Assembly (NCBI GenBank): GCA_038503035.1
Contig: JAVSML010024616.1
Span: 713,391-777,390, forward strand
Reading direction: 5' to 3'
Length of the DNA: 64,000 nucleotides
From: Crocodylus rhombifer
Lineage: Eukaryota; Chordata; Crocodylia; Crocodylidae
Below, piece after piece: positions 59,536 to 64,000 of the stretch (position 1 is its first letter; the number at the start of each line of letters is the position of its first letter). Made by a program: the position numbers and the translations under genes. A model generated the notes under the pieces. That model worked only from the letters and a program-made list of their open reading frames with translations, made no database searches and had not been told where the DNA came from.

Positions 59536-59764
59536 CAGGGGATAGCAACGTTTTTGGGCCAAGTACCCAAAACACCTGCAACCTCAACTTGTAAAATGTT
59601 AATGTTCCCGGGCTGGATGGCAGGGGAGCCATGAGGGGCCCAATCCTTGTTGCTGCAGCACAGTCCCAGCCCCTTCCCTGCCATCTGCCCCAAATTATGC
59701 ATGCCAAGCAAAATGCCTTTGAGTGCCACACTCTGGCACCTGTGCCAGGGGTTGCCTACCCCTG
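59536..59764. mobile_element. hAT MITE with target duplication
   Basis: Ends are CAGGGGATAGCAACGTTTTT and, inverted, CAGGGGTAGGCAACCCCTGG. Flanking octamers GGATAAAC and GGGTAAAC match at 7 of 8. 229 bp. Confidence 0.85.
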
Positions 59765-62700
59765 GGGTAAACCTTAATTGATAACCATAGGTATTGTTGA
59801 GTGGCATCTGAAATTCATTCTCACACTTCAAAATACTCCAAGTGCAACAGCAATACCATTTGAGGTCCATGAAACCACAGTCATGATGAGTCAGTACTCT
59901 AGTACAAATTGTGTACTATTTTGGATTTACTGTTCTATACATAATGTTGAGTCTTGTTTAAAAAACTAGTATACATTTACTCATTTCAGAATAAACGGAT
60001 TCTCTTGACTAATCTAAAAACTGGTCTATAAGTAGTAGTGAGCTTCAAGATTTTCAAACTGTGCAAAATTGAAAAATTGTGTTTATATTATACACTGCTT
60101 TTTTATCCGGCAGTTTTCTGTTTTCTGTTTTCCTGCTTGGTTGTATTAGATTTTTATACCTGAATTACTTTTTTCTTTTAATACCTAAGTTTTTTTTCCT
60201 CATTACTAGAAATGCAGTCATAATTTTGTTCCTGTCACATCAATTATTACAAAGTAGTGACTGCTGTAAAAAGTTTATGCCTCGGAATTGGTAATGTGAA
60301 TGTAAATACTGAAAACGCAAGAGGACACCTTGTTTAAACATGTTTTATAACTAACTAAAGAATGTAAAGCTTAAATACTTTGATTTATTGTTTTATTTTA
60401 TTTTTTCAGTTTATTAAATGAGATGGCAACGCTTTCAAAGTAAAACAAATGTGTTCTCTCAAATAATGAGGGGTTTTGCACAGAAATTTTAAAAGGTGAA
60501 CTTTTTAAATATTTCATCCTGGTTAATTATCTCATGAATCTGAATGTTCTAATCCAGCATTCTTATGAACTTTGTTTATAGAAGAGAACATTGATTTTGG
60601 ATAGAATGTTGTCTCTCATTTAGTCTGAGGAAAAGCGAGGCTTGAGTTTTAGTATACATAAGCAGGCTTATTTAAAAATGCAATTTAAGTTACAATCTTT
60701 TACTTTTGCTGCAATCAGTTAATTTAAGGCATAACAACACTACAAGAGGCAGTGCATTTTTAGATGTAGGCTACACCACAGTTCTGACCCTTGTTTTTAA
60801 CTGTGCTTCATTTCCCAGTGTTGATTAAACTTACTGGTTTTAAGAATGCTAAAGCCATGGATGACTACAACAGATGTCAGATCTTTTCTGTTTTTCACAA
60901 CAGGACTCTACTTTAATCAAGTTGCTCTTGAACCCACTACTACTGGTGTAGCTGCAGAGCAGTTAAGAAGACCTTAGTTATAATGGGTTATTGTAACTAG
61001 CAGGGGTTTTTTTTGCTAAGTATGACAGAAGTCTCAAAGTTAGTTTAACAGGAAGCAATGCATGAGCTAAATAGTTTATTATAAATATCTTCCAAAACAA
61101 ATCAACATTTCAAAACTGCTTAGCATACTGTTTCTTGAGAACAGAAGAAATTATTAGCCATTTACCAGTCTAATCAATAAGACTTATAAAGATCACTTTC
61201 GTTATAATAAATGAGAGAGAACTTTACAACCTGAGTTTATTGACAGTTAACTTCTAGGCATTCTGAAGGTTCTGTTTTTCTGGGGTTTTCCCCCAAGCTT
61301 TTTTACTTTTTAAGCCTGCGCTCTGAGGTGGCATTCAAAAGTCAAGATAAAGTTTCTGGTAATACCTTGCCACAGAAGCTTAGGTGATAAAAATAGTGTA
61401 GCTTCAGAAAAGTTTCATATTCAGCTTTAAAAAAATTCTTCTTTTCACAAAAGAATGTTTCTTTTTTAGAAACATAGCTTTTTTAGTATAAATTAAAACT
61501 TGCATCAGTCTCACATTTAGAATTATAGTGTAATTTAAGTAATAGAAATTCAAACATGATAGTTCTAGCAAATCTAATTTCCTACAGATACAACCCAGCT
61601 ATCATTAAATAAATTATAATTCTTCTCTTCCTGAGCATCAGACAGCATCAAACATTAAACTAAGAATACTTTCTCTATAGCTATTAAAAGCTGAAAAGTT
61701 ACAATCATTACAAACCTAGTTGGAACAAGCAGAGCTAAACCAGGAAAAAGCAAATGCCTTGAATACAAAATTCTTAAATATGTTCACTATGCACACAAAC
61801 ATAAGCATTTACATTACAGAGAAACTGAGCTAACTAAATGTGTGTGTATGTATGTACAGACAGACAGAGCCACCCACCCCCCTCCCAGGGAAGAAAAGAT
61901 CATTTAGTTCTCCAAGGTTTTCCTTTGACTCATTTGAATATCCATCTCGGTCCCATCCAACCAGAGCATGCACACATGCATTATAATTAGCAGCCCAATC
62001 CAATTAAAGCTATTGGGGTCAACTTAAAACTCTCCTCAAGAAAACAAACAGGTCTACAAACAGAATCTCTTTTAATGAATACACTTTTAGAAATAAAAAC
62101 AAACCTCTTTTCAGTGTACACTATCCTACATCAATTCCCACTATAAAATGTGTTATGCAAATAGGCTCTACAAGAAAACTGAGAGACCAGCACACCACAA
62201 GAATTAGTTAGGGTAACATAACACTGCTAAAAGTTTATTGTGTTTATTTTCTGTGTTACTGGCACTGAAAGACAAGATTTTTATATGCAAAATATATAGC
62301 AGCTATGGTTATGAAATTCAAGAAGCTCTTAAGTTCCCATACATGGGACATAGGAGCTTGTAGATGAAACTGCTCTACCTAGGAGGATAGGAGGTAGTAG
62401 TTTCTTAGATTTCTCAATCATAACTTTGACAGTAAGCATCTTGTAGTAAATAAGCCAGTGATAAGATGTTTATTGAAGTAAAGTATATCTGAAAGACATA
62501 TTTTTGTAAAATAAAAGTGAACCAAGTCAGATAGCAATCATCTGTTAATAGTACCAAAGAGCCTCAAGTTATTTAATAGTCTTTAAACTATTTACCCTCT
62601 TTAAGTTTCAGTTTCATGAAGAGCAGCAGCCTGTTTTAAAACTACATCTTTTAATCTAGATCACGGGGGGAAATACCTGTTAAGCCAAAGCAACGTGAAA

Positions 62701-63354
62701 TACCTATTACCCAAAATAAGCTACTAAATATAGTTCACTCACAGCATCTATGCAAACTCACAGTAAACCTTGCTTACTACCACTGCCTAGATTATACTCA
62801 TACAATCTATATAGAAATGATGCTGTGACACTTCCCAGGATGTCAAAACTTGTGTTCAAAAGAACTGAGCTGTCCAAGACACCTCCAACACGCATTCACA
62901 GCCTGACATGCACGTGACGCCACTGTAGGCACAAATACCTCCTTCATCTCATCTACGCTTCACTTAGAGAAGCTGGTACCCAACCCTGGCCCAAAAGAAT
63001 CAGCCCTCAGGGCACTAGGCTGGGCCTTCAGCAGCTACCCGTGCTCTGTTCCATCAGGCCTCCAACAGCCATTGCCCGAGGAACGCAAAGTCCTAACAAG
63101 CCACTTCAGCCTCAACTTTTCTACAACCCTGCTGCTGCTGCCACCACCACCATGGCTGAAGCAGCAGGACCGATGTGCAACCGCAGCAAGAGGAGGAGGC
63201 TGGTTTGTTTACTTGCAGCCAGGAGCAGCAGCATCACTTGAGCAACCTACGAGCCACCGACAGACCATCTTCCACGGCACTATTCTTAGCACTCGCAGAG
63301 ACACAGCCACGACTCCAGGCCTCTCCACTCCATGACACAGGCTGTGGGGTGGTG
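59765..63354. other. Repeat-poor intron-1 sequence leading to the CpG island
   Basis: 3.3 kb of A/T-rich DNA (59765-63030) has no recognisable transposon, unusual for this window; this could mean constraint or simply old unrecognised repeats. 61845-61866 has a short TGTA/CAGA repeat. 63040-63340 is moderately GC-rich with CTGCTGCTGCTG and CACCACCACCATGG; the short open frames there have no domain and may lie in the transcribed 5' region of AKT3. Confidence 0.4.
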
Positions 63355-63745
63355 ACCAAGATGGGGGGGGGGAGGGGGGGTGACAGAGGGGATGGGGGGT
63401 ACTGTAGGGGGGGTGAGGTATGTGTGTGAGGGGGAGATGAGGGGTGAGGTGACTGTGAGGGACTGAGGGCAACATGTATGTGTGGGGATGAGAAGGGGGA
63501 AGTGTGTGTGTGAGGATGAGTTATGGGGAGTAAGGGGGGAATAAGAGGGAGGTGTGTATGTATGGATATGGGGGAAGGTGTGGGGGGGACGAGATGATGG
63601 GGTGGAGGAGGCGAGGTGTGTTTGTGGGGGGTGAGGATGAGAATGAGGGGTGTGTGACACGCGGGGAGGGGGAGGGGGAGGGGTCTGTGCGTGGGAACCA
63701 GACATCCCCCCCTCCCCCCCCCCCCCCCCCCCCCCCCCCCCCGCG
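63355..63745. repeat. G-rich low-complexity tract ending in a C homopolymer
   Basis: From 63361 the plus strand is almost pure GGG/GTG/GAG repeats, then at about 63707-63741 it becomes a near-pure run of C (roughly 30 bases). Many runs of three or more G on the plus strand, then of C, give quadruplex potential on both strands. Long open frames through this tract have proline/serine/threonine/histidine-rich or glycine-rich compositions that come from the simple repeat and are not genes. Confidence 0.9.
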
Positions 63746-63801
63746 GAGCACCGGGCGCTGCGCCGTGTTGTGCCGGGCGGGCAGACGCCCCTCCCCGTCG
63801 C

Positions 63802-63811
63802 GTTACATAAC
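63802..63811 (-). promoter_or_regulatory. D-box-like site (PAR-bZIP/E4BP4 consensus) in the CpG island
   Basis: The minus strand reads GTTATGTAAC, a full match to the RTTAYGTAAY consensus bound by DBP/HLF/TEF and E4BP4. It lies about 100 bp inside the gene from the candidate exon-1 donor. It is a single short motif, so chance occurrence is possible. Confidence 0.35.
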
Positions 63812-63837
63812 CCGCCGCCCCCCGCGCCCGTTGCTGG

Positions 63838-63852
63838 GACACACACACACTT
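63838..63852. repeat. Short CA microsatellite
   Basis: A run of about seven AC units sits inside the CpG island. Confidence 0.7.
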
Positions 63853-63908
63853 GGGCAGTGGCTGTTACAACCCCCTCCCCCCAGGCTGCACCCCCGGCCT
63901 GGCCCTAC

Positions 63909-64000
63909 CTGGTGCAGGGCGGCTGGCGCGGCCCCGCTCCGTGCCCCGCGGGCTGCGGCCGGGGCGGCGACTACATGGGGCAGGTCCCCGCGGGCAGGGC
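63909..64000 (-). other. AKT3: Candidate non-coding first exon of AKT3 (open at the window edge)
   Basis: On the minus strand the very GC- and CpG-rich sequence from 64000 down ends in TGCACCAG, followed by GTAGGG at 63908, a good splice donor. Because the ATG exon has an acceptor 24 kb away, an upstream non-coding exon in a CpG island is expected, and this is the best candidate in the window. No cDNA evidence is available, and the transcription start would lie beyond the edge. The CpG island could alternatively belong to a divergent transcript. Confidence 0.4.

Larger units (their letters stand above)
63735..64000. promoter_or_regulatory. CpG island at the presumed AKT3 5' end
   Basis: After more than 60 kb of A/T-rich DNA, composition changes abruptly to dense CpG with GCGGGG/CCGCCC-type Sp1-like boxes and no TATA box. 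That is typical of a housekeeping-style CpG-island promoter. It continues past the right edge. Assignment to AKT3 follows from the ATG exon to its left being on the minus strand. Confidence 0.7.

Noticed and set aside
63234..63848. Two long minus-strand frames of 186-204 codons near the CpG island
   Set aside because: Mostly His/Pro/Ser/Thr and Gly runs read from the G/C simple repeat; no homology expected.
1..64000. tRNA, rRNA, snRNA genes, CRISPR arrays, operons
   Set aside because: None recognised; the direct and inverted repeats present are eukaryotic transposons and microsatellites.

Overview
The window looks like about 64 kb of reptilian, most likely crocodilian (alligator-type), nuclear DNA. 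Two things point there. CR1 LINEs are abundant and carry the crocodilian/turtle/bird-style 3' tail, and there are many short hAT-like elements, including a family (7.4, 21.2 and 22.6 kb) that I associate with alligator genomes. The DNA is A/T-rich and intron-like, with no prokaryotic gene organisation and no long open reading frame that belongs to a host gene. The species call is an inference.

One host gene can be recognised. A minus-strand exon at 39810-39965 has a pyrimidine-tract acceptor, an ATG-free 5' UTR, an ATG in good context and a GTAAGT donor. It encodes MSDVTIVKEGWVQKR followed by a phase-1 splice, which is the start of AKT3 (RAC-gamma serine/threonine kinase, PH domain). The window is therefore the 5' part of AKT3, transcribed right to left. 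The last ~300 bases on the right are a CpG island with a plausible donor of a non-coding first exon. About 24 kb of intron 1 lies between it and the ATG exon. The remaining 39.8 kb to the left is the start of intron 2. I saw no exon 3.

Everything else I can support is repeats or unexplained intron. The LINE fraction consists of CR1 fragments: plus strand at 2.24, 6.77, 13.95, 20.77, 20.95, 27.75-30.5 and 50.5-51.9 kb, and minus strand at 13.72, 15.3-16.4 and 47.2-49.2 kb. There is also a decayed RTE-like LINE at 16.7-17.6 kb. The DNA-transposon fraction includes a pogo/Tigger-like MITE (406-961), hAT-type MITEs of which several keep 8-bp target duplications (21154-21816, 31151-31862, 53981-54497, 57532-57832, 59536-59764), foldback elements (6.3, 20.4 kb), Helitron-like copies with paired inverted CCAAT boxes (34.1, 41.1 kb) and a GC-rich inverted-repeat family (9.9 and 23.7-25.1 kb). 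MIR/CORE-type SINE remnants lie at 12.9, 25.6, 27.3 and 55.0 kb.

I found no evidence for a new multi-gene system. The parts most worth checking are the AKT3 5' end with its CpG island, D-box and long C-tract; a CpG-containing block at 44.7-45.7 kb with promoter-like and splice-like signals; the CCAAT-palindrome elements; and the GC-rich inverted-repeat family. Boundaries were read by eye, so most are good to about 10-30 bp except where a target duplication fixes them.
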